From NCBI RefSeq assembly GCF_014898055.3, contig NW_023605083.1, positions 67,945,715 to 68,009,714 on the forward strand: a stretch of 64,000 nucleotides of DNA, given 5' to 3'. The notes beneath the pieces were generated by a model that did not search any database, had not been told where the DNA came from, and worked only from the letters and a program-made list of their open reading frames with translations. Both the position numbers and the translations under genes were made by a program. The stretch is from Talpa occidentalis (taxonomy: Eukaryota > Chordata > Mammalia > Eulipotyphla > Talpidae). This document shows, piece by piece, positions 34,010 to 46,805 of this stretch (within the stretch, counting starts at the first letter, position 1; each line of letters opens with the position of its first letter).

Positions 34010-35291
34010 AAAGTCCTTGAGGGAAGGGTGTCTCTTCTGTCCCATTGTATAATCCCAAGAACACCTCCCATCTTGCCTACTCATTTAAAAAAGCTTTTAA
34101 ATTAACCCATATGTCATTTTTATAAGATTTTTCTACATTTTAGCAATGTGTGTACTTGGCTACTATGAATTATCTTAAGGAGAAAACTACAGTTTGTCTG
34201 AATCCAAGCACTTTCTTGCACTAGAAGGCATGTAATTATCCTCCCCCGTTCCCACACTTGACATTTAAAGTGATATCTCACAGGCTCCCAAACAGTAGGC
34301 AGTGGAGGCACCATCCGACCTCTGGTGCCTCTCACCATCTGTGAATTCTTGTCAGTGACAGTAAACACTGCGAACATTTCACAACTGGTGATTGGTAATA
34401 GCAGAGATCGTTGGTTCCTCATTCTTTCTTGCTCTTTCTTCAAATGCCATCAGCGATTATCCCATCTATCATGGTGGGGCTGCTACCATCCCTCATCCAT
34501 ATGCCACAGCAAACACCCACCAATGGTGCACTCCTTGGCTGGGCTGCCAGATCTCCCAGGCACTTCCCGGTCACGCAGTGAGGTCAAGCCACTCCCTTCC
34601 GGAGCTGTAGCATCTGCCTTTAAATCATTCTTTCACCTTTGCCTGCTGCAGATCCCATATTTGCCCGTCGCTCTTTTCTGACTCCAGTCACAGCTTCGAA
34701 GAAAATGTGTCCAATAATCTTGGATTCAATTCTGGCGCCATTCTAACCTGCGTGAATGTCCCCGCAGTCTTCTTTGCACCTTTTGATTTGACACTCAGTT
34801 GTTTTTTCCCTTCCAGGTTGTGTCCCCCTTTCTGCCTTGAACAACACTCTCTTTATTTTTTGATGGTCTCCTCCTTTTGCGCTTTTCCTTTCTTTCTAAT
34901 CTGTGAACTTTGCTAACTGCTTTTGCACATGTCGCTGTCTATTGCATTCTTCAAAGAATGTGCCTTTTCTTCTTCTGGTATATTAGCAAGAACATGGTTG
35001 GGGAATCAGATCTGCCTTCCGATGCTAAGTCTTAGAGTATCTGTCTCGTTTGCTTCAGTTGTAAAATGAGGATACTAATATCTACCTCTTTCCTTTTTCT
35101 CCTTGAAAGTTTCCTTTATTTTGCTCACTCTTCCATTTAAGGATAGGTGATCGATTGTTAGCACATTAGATGTCACATGAGGTTGTATAAATAAATAACA
35201 CACTTGCACCACACTTGGGATGCAGGGTTATTTTTCTAGATGCAGTCAGGGAAGGCTTTATAGAGGAGGTGCTATTTGAATTATAATTTTT
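34010..35291. other. Intergenic DNA, no gene seen
   Basis: Pyrimidine-rich in part (34390-34900). A MIR-like fragment ('CATGGTTGGGGAATCAGATCTGCC...TGTAAAATGAGGATACTAATATCTACC') lies near 34990-35090. Frames of up to 118 codons show no domain. Confidence 0.45.
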
Positions 35292-35303
35292 AAAAATAGC
35301 TCT

Positions 35304-35893
35304 ATTCCATTGTGTATGTGTACCACATCTTCTTGATCCAGTCATCTATTTTTGGGCATTTGGGTTATTTCCATAGCTTAGCTATTGTAAATCGTGCTGC
35401 TATTAACATAGGGATGCAGGTTCCCTTTGGAAGTAATGTTTCTGTGTCATTTGGGTAAATACCTAGGTGTGGAATTGCTGGATCATATGGAAGCTCTATC
35501 TTTAGTAGGTCAAGAAATCAGCAATCAAAAAAAGATAAACACATGCAGTTTGCAGCAACATGGATGGAGCTAGAAGGGATCATGCTCAGCAAAATAAGTC
35601 AGAAAGAAAAAGAAAAATACCGGATGGTCTCACTCATAGAAGGAATTTAGAAAACCTAAACAAGGGACCAGGAAAAAAGACTAATTAATACAAAGTGAAA
35701 ATCAACAAGCAACAAGCAACTATAAACCAGAGACACACTATGGCGGGGGGATGGGGAGGGAAGGGGAGAGGAAGGACTTGAGTCAAAATAAGGGGGGTTG
35801 CAATTGTATGGGCACTATAACCAAAATGAAAACGCATAGATTGTACAAAAATGAAAAATGATGCAAGAATTATATAAAATAAAATATTAATTA
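35304..35893 (+). mobile_element. 5'-inverted (twin-primed) L1
   Basis: 35304-35519 is minus-strand ORF2 sequence (ATTCCATTGTGTATGTG ... GTAGGTCAAGAAATC). 35520-35893 is the plus-strand ORF2 end and 3' UTR (AGCAATCAAAAAAAGATAAAC ... A-rich tail). The two pieces are neighbours in an ordinary L1, with about 7 bases missing between them. Flanks match at 11 of 12 bases: AAAAATAGCTCT (35292-35303) and AAAAATATCTCT (35894-35905). Confidence 0.88.
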
Positions 35894-35905
35894 AAAAATA
35901 TCTCT

Positions 35906-36930
35906 ACAACTGGGCTGTGGTGGAGGATGAGGAAGGGGAATTCTTGGGCAAAGAATAGCTTGAAGGGAAAGGATTAAGTCTGGCAAATAGCAGGCAGAAG
36001 ATCATGACTATTAGCATCATGATAGAAAAAGGCAATAGACCAGAGATGGTTAACTGTGTAGCTGCTAATTGTTAAATTGGCATCAGTTCACCCTGGTGAA
36101 GTGACTTATAAGGACTATGTCTCAGTTTGCTCAACGTTCATTAAATGAGTTAGTATAAGCAAAGCATAAGGCATTTAGCATTCGTGCATAAAAATTAAGA
36201 TATTGTAGGCATTTTTATATTTTTACAATCAGTATGAAAATCTAGGAAATTTCTTAGCATTAAGTCCACTGGAGTGTAGGACCTAGGAGGCCCATATTTT
36301 CATCCAAGACTGTGGCTACAGTCTTGCTATGGCTACAGTCTTGCTGGGGAAAACAAAACTCAGATTTAAGGTAAGACAACTTGCTGATTGTTTTGTTTTA
36401 AATACTTTCTGGGAATTAGGATGACCTCACCTTCCCTTTCAAGAAATAGGAAGACATTTTGGAACATTACAACATCAGGGATAGAAAGCACTACTGTAAA
36501 GGGAATGTTTTAGTTTCATAACATAATTACGTAATTTCTCCTTCCCCTATTTTTAAGACAAAGAGTTAAATGTTCATGACATGGCAGTTTTGCTTCCCTG
36601 GAGTGGAGACACTAACTGAATATAATCCACACATAGAAGCTAGCAGTTATAAAACCAGCAACCAGGAAGCATTCACTGAATGTTGATGGTGAAAAGGTAC
36701 AAAGAGAAGAGACAACTGCCCCTGCTTTCAAGGAGATGCAGTACAGAAAGAAAGTGAAACACCAGAAAAGAATATCTCCCAACAAATTATGTTATGACAG
36801 GGCACATTAATAAGTCAGGCTCAGTCTGGCCTTATCTTCCTCTCTTCCAGCTAGCCTCCAGTTCCACCTACCATCACAGCAACAGGGAGGGGGCATGGTC
36901 TGGATTCACGCCCCATCCACCTGTCTCCAT
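35906..36930. other. Intergenic DNA, no gene seen
   Basis: Unique-looking. A short tandem duplication of about 17 bases, 'ATGGCTACAGTCTTGCT', lies near 36310-36347. No coding signal. Confidence 0.45.
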
Positions 36931-37195
36931 AGCAGGATGCTGGGTGTCTCTTTTTTACAAAGAGATATGGTACACACACATCATGTGGTACACACGTGGA
37001 TATGGTACACACACATCATGGAATATTATATCGCCATGACAAAGGATGAAACACAGTCCTTTTCAACAAAATGGAGGGAATTTAAGAGAATTTTGCACAG
37101 CAAATTAAGTCAGAATGATAAAGATAACTATTAGACATTACCCATGAGATTATTTGATAACGTAAGACACATTCAAAAAATTAGTATGTGTCAAT
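36930..37195 (+). mobile_element. Old L1-like 3' fragment with a local tandem duplication
   Basis: Diverged L1 3' phrases ('CATGGAATATTATATCGCCATGACAAAGGATGAAA', 'AAATTAAGTCAGAATGATAAAGATAACTA'). The 22-mer from GATATGGTACACACACATCATG is repeated at about 36963 and 36998. Confidence 0.6.
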
Positions 37196-37329
37196 AAGTA
37201 GCATGAAGTCTCTGAGGTTAAGAGGGAGGGATAGGGAAAGGGAAAGAAACACCAGGTATGGTGGTAGGGAAAAAAAAAATAATGAAATGAAGGCAGGAAA
37301 AATAGCTAAATTAATGGAGGGTTATACTG

Positions 37330-37555
37330 TATTCCTGGATTAGTAGTCTCAATATTACAAAGATGGTTCACAAGTCAATTTATAGGTCAGATACAATCAT
37401 GATTAAAATCCTAGCAGGAAGGTGTGTTTCTGTAAATAGACACATTCATTCTAAAATTTGTATGGAAATGCAAAAGACCAAGGAGAGCTAAGAGAATCTT
37501 GAAAAAAAGCAAAGCTGGAGGACTTCTAGCACCAGATATTCAAAAAGAAAGAGAG
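37330..37555 (+). mobile_element. Old L1 ORF2 fragment
   Basis: Matches L1 ORF2 order: 'ATTAAAATCCTAGCAGG', 'TTCTAAAATTTGTATGGAAATGCAAAAGACC', 'AGAGAATCTTGAAAAAAAGCAAAGCTGGAGGACTTCTAGCACC'. Frames destroyed. Confidence 0.8.
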
Positions 37556-37617
37556 ACACCCCCACATTCTTGGAGGCATAGCAGCAGCAAGATGGTATGA
37601 ATATGGTATGAACACTA

Positions 37618-37670
37618 TTACTACTATGACGACAACAATGATGATGACGACGACGACAACTACCACTACT
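37618..37670. repeat. Imperfect (GAT/GAC/ACT)n trinucleotide repeat
   Basis: Mixed ACT, GAC and GAT trinucleotide units; the threonine-rich frame across it is not a gene. Confidence 0.85.
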
Positions 37671-37815
37671 AGAAAAGGGCAGAGTGGAGGAAAAAGGGTG
37701 GGGAAGCCAGGGGGATTAACTAGAGCAGCTCTACTTGAATCTATTTTATGTGTGGGGCTTTATGTTATAGATTTAGTTGGTGTGATCTTTTTTTTTTTTT
37801 TCTTCAGTCATTTTA

Positions 37816-38085
37816 TTATATTTTTTTTTTTTTAAGATTTATTTATACAAGCACTGGGTACAGTCAGAAGTGCGGGAGGGTGAGAAAATTCACCAGAGCC
37901 AGAGCAGGGAACAGAACGGGCAGACTGATGAAATACACTGCTGAGGGGAGCAGTGAGCACGGCAGGAGAGGTATGTGTGCCATGTGGGACTCTCGCCAGT
38001 GGCCGGGAATCGAACCGGAACTGCAGAGGCTGTGGGCAGCTTCGCAGCCCAGAGCTCAACTGCTGTGCCACCAAGGGAGGCACTC
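37816..38085 (-). mobile_element. tRNA-derived SINE, younger subtype
   Basis: Reverse-complement copy: T-run, ACAAGCACTGGGTACAGTC, body, head ending CACCAAGGGAGGC. A perfect 14-bp target duplication CTTCAGTCATTTTA at 37802-37815 and 38086-38099. Confidence 0.94.
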
Positions 38086-38099
38086 CTTCAGTCATTTTA

Positions 38100-41000
38100 G
38101 AAACATTTTTTCAACATTCTATCCAATGTAGGAATTCCTTGTACTATCATAAAACAATAAGAATTCAGATTTTATGAATGAAAAAAACCTTATGAATTCC
38201 GTTTGTACCAAAGCAGTCGTGGGCCAGTGACTGTGGGCCAGGTTCATTACTGGGGGTTAGTTCTATCTTCCCATTTAACATCCCAGAGGCCCTATGGCAT
38301 ATGTGTCTCAACATTACCATTTGGCAGAGGAAGAATCCAAGGTTCGGGAATATTGAACTGATTCTTCCTAGTCACTTAGTTGGCAAATTCTAGCTAGTAA
38401 GATGTCAGACTGGATCCCCAGGAGCCTCTCCTGGGGGCCAAGGCTTGAGCCCCCAAATCCTGCCTTCAAATATCTCTAATACCTGATTGTCCAGATTATG
38501 CTCCAAACTCCAGCGAATGGGTTGTTTTACATCCTGCAAGTGTCTCGATTCATTGTTTGACAGTTCTCTTGACAGATATATAGACAGACATATTTCAGTT
38601 GAACCCAAATCAGCTTCGCAGGCTTGAGAATTGACCCCACTTTCATCTGTGCAATGGAAAAAAGCTCTGAGAGCTGTTGCTTTACAGGTATTTGAATGTG
38701 ACAACAAGGCTGTCCAGCAGGGCATGGGGAGCCAGACTTTGCCTTTGGCTCCTCAGGGGCTCCTGGCAGCCTGGAGCAGAAAGCTGTCCTGCTTAGGGAC
38801 ACTATTCTGGGAAAAACCTCCTGCAGAGACCTTTTCTTTTCTAGCTTGGCTATTCCACCCTTGCCAAAGCACTGATTTCTCTGGGAGGCAGGAAATACTA
38901 AATGAATGCACACAGAGGTTCCCTCCAGGAAGACTGCAGTTAGTTCATCTGTGCTGTGCACCAGTTTCTCTACAAGACACCGTGGCACTGCAGTGATGTG
39001 TGTTTACAGGATATGAGATGCAGGTTTTGTAAGACACTAATAGTTCCTGGTAATGGTTCCTGCCTGTTTTAGCATATGATCTGCTACTGAGAAAATATGG
39101 ACAGGAGCATCAGGGAGTCTTATATGCCTTGAAACTAGAGGAGGAAACTTAAAAACACCTACTGGTGATCTTCTTGTCTTTTCTACCTGTGGTAGAATAA
39201 TTCTAGAATTCTGGAATATTGCGTCAACGTGGAAAAATGTTGGCTGAACTCATGCTAACTGCCAAGCCCTGAAGAGGGGTGGGGCAGAAGCCTAAACACA
39301 GTATGACCTCCGTGCTCAGGAAGGTCAAGGTCTAGCAGAGTAGACAGTGAAAAGCAGTGTGATGGGCATGCTCCTAAGAGTGCTATGGTCATCAGGCAGC
39401 CAGCTGACAAGGCTACTTTTGTGGAGAACTTCTTCCAGGCCCAGCATTCTCAAAATGCATAATGTGAATTAACTCAATTGTTCCTCACTTCAAATCCCAT
39501 TACACAGACAGGGAGCTCAGGCACAGTGTTGCTGACACCTTAACCCTCAATTGCTGCATATCCAGAGGTCAAAAGTGTCATCTGAACTTGTCTGGGGTAG
39601 ACTCTAGCTGTACCCCTGCCTCTGTCTCCCTCCAGGAGACAGAAAATACTAGAACATAATTTGGAAAACATTTTCTAATTGCCTGCCATGCCTGTGTTCC
39701 TTGGAGGGATGAAAACAATGGGAAAAAAACCACTATTCTTCATTTGTCGAAGTTGATGATTTAATTGAGAGAGAGGCAGACTTGTGAAGTTGCAGTTACA
39801 ATGCAGTGTGACATGCATTGTGGCAAAGTTTCATGATGCACAGTTTGGGGTTTGGCTACAGAGAGACCCTAATGCCAGATCTACTACACAAAAACTCTGA
39901 GACCCGGGGCAGGTGACCTAACCCCTGTGCTCTAAATTGCACCATTTTGCCTAAAATAAAGATGATGCAGATACTTGCCTTAGAGAATTATAATTTGTTA
40001 AAAAAAAGTGGATATAAATAGGAAGTCACATACTAAACCCTCTATAAGTAATACCTACTATTCTGATTATTTTCAATAATAAAAGTATGGGTGACATAAA
40101 GAGAAAAGACTGAAAGACATTGGGGAACCAGATCTGAAAAACCTTAAGCATTTCAAAAGGTATTGGGAAATGTGAAGCTCTTAATTTTAGGAAGGGACAA
40201 GATCAGAAACATCCCATCAGGGGATGGTGTGGTGGTTGGGTCCAAGGAAAAACTATTGGAGCCAAAAAACTCATCAGAGGAATATGGAGGCTGTAACTTC
40301 TACTGCTTGATGAATATTCAAGAGATTAATGATCTTGATACAGGAGAAAGTAAAAAGATTAGGAGATCTTGAAACCATGGAAACCATTAGAAACCATTAG
40401 AAACCATGGCTCCCTTTAGCTCCATCCCATAAAAGATGAAGGGGGCCCATCAGGGCCAGGAACACAATCTTTTCTTTTTGGGAGATGGGAGTGATGTCTC
40501 TTGTGGTCTGACCCAACATCGTGGGCCCCACTCATTCATCTCAAAAGTTCAAGCACTAGATATATATAGAACCATGGTGACAACAGGCAGAAGGTAATTT
40601 AATTTGAGCAGAGGTCCCAAATGGAAGAGAAAGCAAGCTCTTCTGAATGTAAATGACTAATGTGCACAACTTTTTTTTTTATTATTATTATTTTCATGTC
40701 CCCCAGCAAAGCCTCCATCTCATCACAGCTCCTTGTACATTTGGTCAAACGCCAGAGGGAAAAGAGACACATTCTAGACCAGTGGTTATGAAATGGAATA
40801 AGCCTTTCTGAAAAAAAGTAAACAGGCCTTTAGTATCTTAGAAAGTTGGAAAGAGGACAGTGGAATTATCTGTGATTCCCAAAGGATCATTCACTATCTA
40901 TGAGCTGATGAAGATACTCTAAACTCACTCCATAATATTATAGCCAGAGGACAGAGGGCCCGGCTGGCTCAGATTATAGTAAGTTCTGATATGTGCTCCT

Positions 41001-41470
41001 GTGAATACATTTGTGTATTGCACCTCTTTTTTCATCTAATATCTTTACTTCCATAAGTGACTATTTCATCACCTTTCCCTTGTTTGTCTAAGGTTTAATT
41101 ACATGACTCCAGGTTCCTGAGGAGTAGATGTGATAATGTTTCTGGGTGATTCTTATTCAAACAAATTTGAGAAGTGCAGATAAAGTCCATCCACCTATTC
41201 CACAGAAGGAAAACCAAGAACTACATAATACATCTTTGCCTTCTCTGATCTAAGGGGAGGTTAATCTTCCCTTATATGTTGTGGTCAAATATTCCTGCAT
41301 TTGAAGGACTGATTTCAGCAATTACTCTAGGATGACCAGAAAGGGATACATTGTTTCTTCTAACTCCTACCATGTCTATTCTTGCTAAACACACACCCTG
41401 CCCATTGTCTGGGCAGGGATTCTGGTTCAGCATAGTTCTGAAAGCCAGCACTTCCTGAGTGATCACTGTG
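38100..41470. other. Intergenic DNA, no gene seen
   Basis: Frames of up to 153 codons (38527-38988) show no domain and overlap others on the opposite strand, so I treat them as chance. Short features: a MIR-like stretch near 39845-39985 and a small repeat of AAACCATTAG at 40378-40410. Confidence 0.45.
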
Positions 41471-41474
41471 TCAG

Positions 41475-41650
41475 GTGTTATGTGAATTGCTTGTCCTGTA
41501 CTGCTTCAGGGAGTCCTATTGACTTCCTCCATGGAGCTGTTATTACCCTTATTTTACAGATGAAATTGCAACAGAGAAGTTAATTAACTGGTCCAAGATC
41601 CCACGGTTAGTAAGTGCCAAAGCCAGAATTTCAATCCTGAGATATTTATT
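41475..41650. repeat. MIR element
   Basis: Near complete in order: 'GTGTTATGTGAATTGCTTGTCCTG', 'TTATTACCCTTATTTTACAGATGAAATTGCAACAGAGAAG', 'GGTCCAAGATCCCACGGTTAGTAAGTGCCAAAGCCAGAATTTCAATCC'. Confidence 0.9.
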
Positions 41651-41990
41651 CCAGAAGCTGCTCTATCCATATCACGACTATGCTTCAGAATGTTAACATA
41701 TGTGTCTGAACATCTGTTGTCCAATTGCAAGTTTAAACATGTAGCTTCACAGGTCATACTTAGCCACTTTCCAGCACCTTGCTTTCCCTTTAGACAGTTA
41801 AAATCTTTCAAATATATCCACTTCACTACTTTTAAGTGAATCATCTTGTCTCTACAAATATGTTCTTGTGCATGGGGGAGGGGAGTAGAAAGTTAATATT
41901 TCCCTATGGTTTACTTCAAGATACCTACAAAAATACCACTAAATGTGGAACTGGGAAGAGATGTTTATGATCAGATTTTAGCAGTCAAAT

Positions 41991-42455
41991 TGTTACAGAG
42001 CAACCCCAATATGAAATGGGTTGCGTGACTGTGGGTCCTCACTTGCATGCTTAAAAGGGGCTTATTAATGCTAAACTACAGGCACACACAAAAGGTTAAT
42101 AAAAGGTATATTTACAAGAGAAGGGGAAATGAAGAAATGCATAACTCATGGAGAAAAACAGGGAGATAAATTTGTGAATGCATTCTACCCATTCTGCTGA
42201 TCTGGAATCCCAATGGCCCGCTAAAAGCAGGAGAAAAGCCAAGCACCATGAAGCCAAGAGAGTGATCCCACCCACATGACTGGTTATATGCCCAAACAAA
42301 AAACATGGCCTCCTAATTCCACCCTCAGGTCCTCATAACCTGAGGGATTTGTAGGGATTTGTAGTTCCCAGTGTCTTGATGGCTCCAGTCTGGAATGAGG
42401 GCAGAGTCCACAAAGCCTGTATGGAGTTTGCTCAGGGCATCCTTTCCCCTTAACA
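41991..42455 (-). mobile_element. Solo LTR, same family as 12696-13142, inverted
   Basis: A 465-bp block begins TGTTACAGAG and ends CCCTTAACA (plus strand), flanked by a perfect 4-bp duplication AAAT (41987-41990 and 42456-42459). Read on the minus strand it aligns throughout with 12696-13142, including ATATTGGGGTTGC, AACCTTTTGTGTGTGCCTG and TCCTGAGCAAA counterparts. Confidence 0.9.
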
Positions 42456-42499
42456 AAATGAATAGAAACTGTAGCATTTTCCCCTCTAACTTTGAAAAG

Positions 42500-43115
42500 G
42501 ATCCCTTTTACACTGTTGGTGTAACACTATGGATAACACTATAGAAGTTTCTCAAGATATTAAAAATAGATTGACTGCGTGATCCAGCAATCCTATCCTT
42601 GGTATTTGGTGCAAAAACACTAATTTGATAGGATATATGCACTATCTTGACTGCAGCACTCTATAATAATCAAGTGATGGAAACAGCAATGGCAGGTGAG
42701 TAGTAAAGAAGATGTGGTGCATATGAAATATGGAATAGTACTCAGCTACAAAACAAAGATGAAATTTTGCCATTTGTGACAACCTGGATGGAACTGAAGG
42801 TGATTATGCTAAGTAGGTAAAATAAATCAGAAGGAGAAAGACAAATACCAGAAAATCCCACTCATAAGTGGAATAATTAGAAACAAAACCAAGGAATAGA
42901 CAAAACTAAACCAAAACAAATCCTATAAACATAGGGAGAGGGAAAGAAAGGGGGCATAAAGAGGGGAATAGGCCGGTAGAATATGGTGGACGATTATGGG
43001 GCCTTGGTGGTGGGGGTAGTTGTGGTAATATACATCTGAAGAGGTGTGAACTTAAACCACTAAATCCTATCCAATGTTGTAAATAAAGCAAGGTTACCTC
43101 GATAAAAAATAATCA
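42500..43115 (+). mobile_element. Old L1 3' end
   Basis: L1 phrases in order: 'GATCCAGCAATCCTATCCTTGG', 'AAGAAGATGTGGTGCATATG', 'AATAGTACTCAGCTACAAAACAAAGATGAAATTTTGCCATTTGTGACAACCTGGATGGAACTG', 'CTCATAAGTGGAATAATTAG'. Its 3' UTR ('GATTATGGGGCCTTGGTGGTGGGGGTAG...GAGGTGTGAACTTAAACC') matches the copy at 60.45-61.15 kb. Confidence 0.85.
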
Positions 43116-43119
43116 ATTT

Positions 43120-45440
43120 AAAGAAGAATAATGTCTATTATTTCTGACATATAAATCACATAAATTTTCCAGGTCTAATCTTTGGCTCAGTATCATGGAT
43201 ATCAGCATTTATGGAGTGAACACTGTGTTCCAGGGATTGTGTGAATCACTTGATGTAGTTTTGAATATCCAGTGGCTGCTTTTTCACCTCAGAGGGTATA
43301 TTAAACAGAATTTCCAGAGTTAACATGCTCTTCTCTAAAGAGCAATGATTACCCCAGCAATGCAGGGAGCATGTGGAAATGTGGTGGGAGGGTTGTCTCT
43401 GGCCAAAGGCATACCTCATCCCTTGCCCTACCTCTCACACTATTATAGGTGTGACCTGATGCAAGATCCACAATCTCTACTGGACCCAAGTATGTGATTA
43501 AAATTGCTGACTACATAGGGCTGTTAGGTGAGTTAAATGACAGACAACATGCAAAATTCCAGGCACAGCAAAGGATCAATACCTGTGAGTTACTGAGCCT
43601 GCCTCCTTTCAGGAATCGTTTCTATATTCTCGAGCCACACTGCTTGCTTTCTTATGCTCAATCTATTTCCACCGTTTTTCACTCAGAGACCACATGCTTT
43701 GTTTCCCATTTGTGTTATACGTTCCTGCTCTGGGTTGTGATTTCTCTGTATTTGTGCTATTCTCTTTTCATCCTTCAAGACTTCCTTTCTAAGCCTCTTA
43801 GATTTCCCCCTTTGTGTTACGACTCTTTCTCAGGCTGTAACTTCCTCAGTTATGCGTTGCTCCTTCTACTGTGACTCGTGCTCCATCCTCAGTGGAACTC
43901 TCAGCCTCCACTCTTCGCTTTTTCCTCCATTAATTTCTCACAATACCCCTCCCCATTTCTCCTCTGTGGATTTCAGACAAAGCCATCCTTACTGATGTGT
44001 GTTCTGTTTGCTTCTCTATACAAGAGCAGCCTTTGCTGTCCTCTTTATTTCTTTCATCTCGTACATCCCTCACTTCCGCCTACATTTCCCCCCAATTCCC
44101 AAGTGCCCCCACTGCCTTAACCTGAAATCCATTGTCTTTATGTTTCCCATTTCTTCCCAAAGGACAGTCAAATCCTTCTTCCATCGGCCCATTATTTTTC
44201 TTCCCCTTTCATCTTCCCCTGAAACTCCTCTAGCTGGATAGCTTTCCCCTTCATGATGCAAAGGACTCACGGGAAATTTGTATTGATATATCTCTTTCTC
44301 ATTATAAGGATAGCATTCAATCTGGGGGCTGAGTAGCTAGGTATCTGTTGCTAACCTGTGGGGAGAAAAATGTTCCTGTCTCTGTATTAAACTCTCTTTA
44401 ATGAATGCCTGTACAGGGTGATAGTTGAAGTAGTAGAAATGACATGAACTCGGATCTAGTTTCAGATTCTGCTTGTCACAGCCCTGTGATCCTGAGCAGA
44501 GGACTTCATCTCCCTAGCACCCACCTGCTTCTCCCAGCAAACAGGGGAGCAGCACAGCATAGGGTCCACAGATCATCGTACTAGCTACGCAATCTTCGGT
44601 CACCCACCTTCTCAACAGCACCCTTCATCTTCTCTTCATCCAAGAAATAGGTAAATCTCAGGATTGGAAGGAGGATGCAATAAGATGATGTGAGTGAAAT
44701 ACTTAACTCACCATCCAGGCCTTCTTAAGCACACAGTGCTGGGATTTATTACTGTTGAGATGCTTCTAAGCTTAGGAGTGATATGGCCCCTCATGTATAT
44801 TTTATTTTGCTTTAGTTCTCCCTCCTACCCAGGTGTGTCTTCCATGACTTCTTTTTGGTTTGACATCTTTTGCAAAACCTTCTCCAATCACCCATGGCTC
44901 TGAACAGAATCAGTTATTCCCTATCATCTGTTCATAGAAGACTTTGTCCATGCTTTGTTTCCAGGCCTAATCAATTGATTTTGCAGGTGCCGATTCATTT
45001 GCAGATACCCATCTCACACTTTGTTGTAGACTTTGAGTTTCCAAAGAGCTGAGAAACCAGCACTGAACACAATACCCAACAAAGAGCGGGTGCTCAATAT
45101 GCTTGTGTTAATAACTGGAATGGATGAAGAATAAAGGTAGGTGCTCTCTGTAAGTTTGTGATGAATGAGTGAGTGAAGGAATGAATGAAGACAAAGACCC
45201 AGTTTCTATAATTTGACCCTAAACCAACAGCATTTGCATGGGAGAGCTGGGGTAGGACCAGGTCAGACATGGCCCTTCAGGCTGACTGATTTGCAGCTGA
45301 GATCCTGAGCTGCTGATGTAGGACCTTTTCCACTACTATGGCCAGGCACAGGGCCTGGAGGGTGATAATAGGGTTAAAATGTACCAGCCTGGGAGAAAAG
45401 AGACACAGGGCAGGAAGGCAAGCAAGTCAGTAGAATAATC
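43120..45440. other. Intergenic DNA, no gene seen
   Basis: Pyrimidine-rich from about 43590 to 44250, possibly a decayed LINE (L2/CR1-like), not certain. The 126-codon frame at 43494-43874 has no domain I recognise. Confidence 0.45.
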
Positions 45441-45446
45441 TTGTTT

Positions 45447-45449
<3 letters not shown>

Positions 45450-45502
<53 letters not shown>

Positions 45503-45525
45503 CTCTCTCTCTTTCTTTCTCTCTC
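45450..45525. repeat. (CT)n microsatellite
   Basis: About 24 perfect CT units followed by an imperfect CT/CTTT run. Confidence 0.96.
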
Positions 45526-46805
45526 ATAGTAATTACCAGACAATTTGGAGTTTTGACACCTTATCATTTTTCATTTCATTTCCTTGCACTTATTTTCTCA
45601 TACTTGTGAAAACGACAATAAAGGAGGTGAGCTATAATTGCTGTGTTTGCCCATCTCCCATTTTTTACTAACACTTTTGTAAAAGAGACCAATATCTTTC
45701 TGACTATAATGTAGAAAGCATTTACCATGTGAGTTATTGTGTTGCTAGGAGCATGATTTAATTTGTAGAATCACTCTGTTCAACTATTCATTTGACAGCC
45801 ATGCATTGAATACCCAACTTGAGTACCATGTGAAATATAAAGAAAAAGAAAAAGTGATGGCTTAGAAGACAACCCTGAAATGATGGTCAGGGACTGGAAA
45901 TTTGAACTTCAACTCCACCCTTAACAGCTCTGTAGCCCAGAAGGTGACACAAGGACTCCAGAGTCTCATTGTGCCTCCCCTACTCACAGTTATTGTAAAG
46001 ATTAGTGAACTAGTATATTAAAGAGTTCTGGGAACTGAAAAGTGTTAAGAAATTATAAAGAACCACCCTAGAGGTCTGAAGTTTTGCCCATCAAATAGCA
46101 TAAGCTAGATTCTAAGGAAAATGATACAAGCCGAATGTGTGAGACTTCTAAAATGGAAGCTGGTAATGTGAATACTAAGAAGATCCCCTGAGACTGCTTT
46201 CGTACACATATTAGTTGTGTGATTGTGGTCTGTCTGGGTCTCAATTTGCTTGTCTTGCAAAGCAAGGTGGTCAGATCACATGGGGAACTCAAAAGATCCT
46301 GCTAGCTCTGACAGTATTCTGTGACATGAAAATGCCATTTGCCTGAAGGTGGTAGTGAGTTATATTTATAACTGTGCTCACTGGGACAGGAGAGATGGCA
46401 GCACACGACTAAATTCTGTAGATGTGGAAAACGCCTGGTGGTGGAAGACTCAGGAGGGCAGAGCTGCCCCAAGTCTAATGCAGAGGAGACCAACTTCAGC
46501 TCCAGGGCCCTGCCACATTTGCCTTTGGAGGGCATATTTCCTTTATTAAGGAAATAAAATGAAATGCATATTTTATAACTCCATTGGTATATAATGAATG
46601 TAATCCATTATATAATAATAGTTGATTTATGATTTTTCTTTTGATATAATAAAACTTTTTAGTAGCCCTCTGAAATTGTTATGGACCCTACGTAATATTT
46701 CTATTATGTTTAATGACTAAGGCGGCCCTAGTAGCTTCTCCTAAAAGTGGTCATTCAAAGAATATGTAGGCCACCAGTGAACTGAAGCTTGACTTCCTTC
46801 TAGAG

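Noticed and set aside
38527..38996. 153- and 121-codon frames on opposite strands
   Set aside because: They overlap one another, have no domain I recognise and no coding-like composition.
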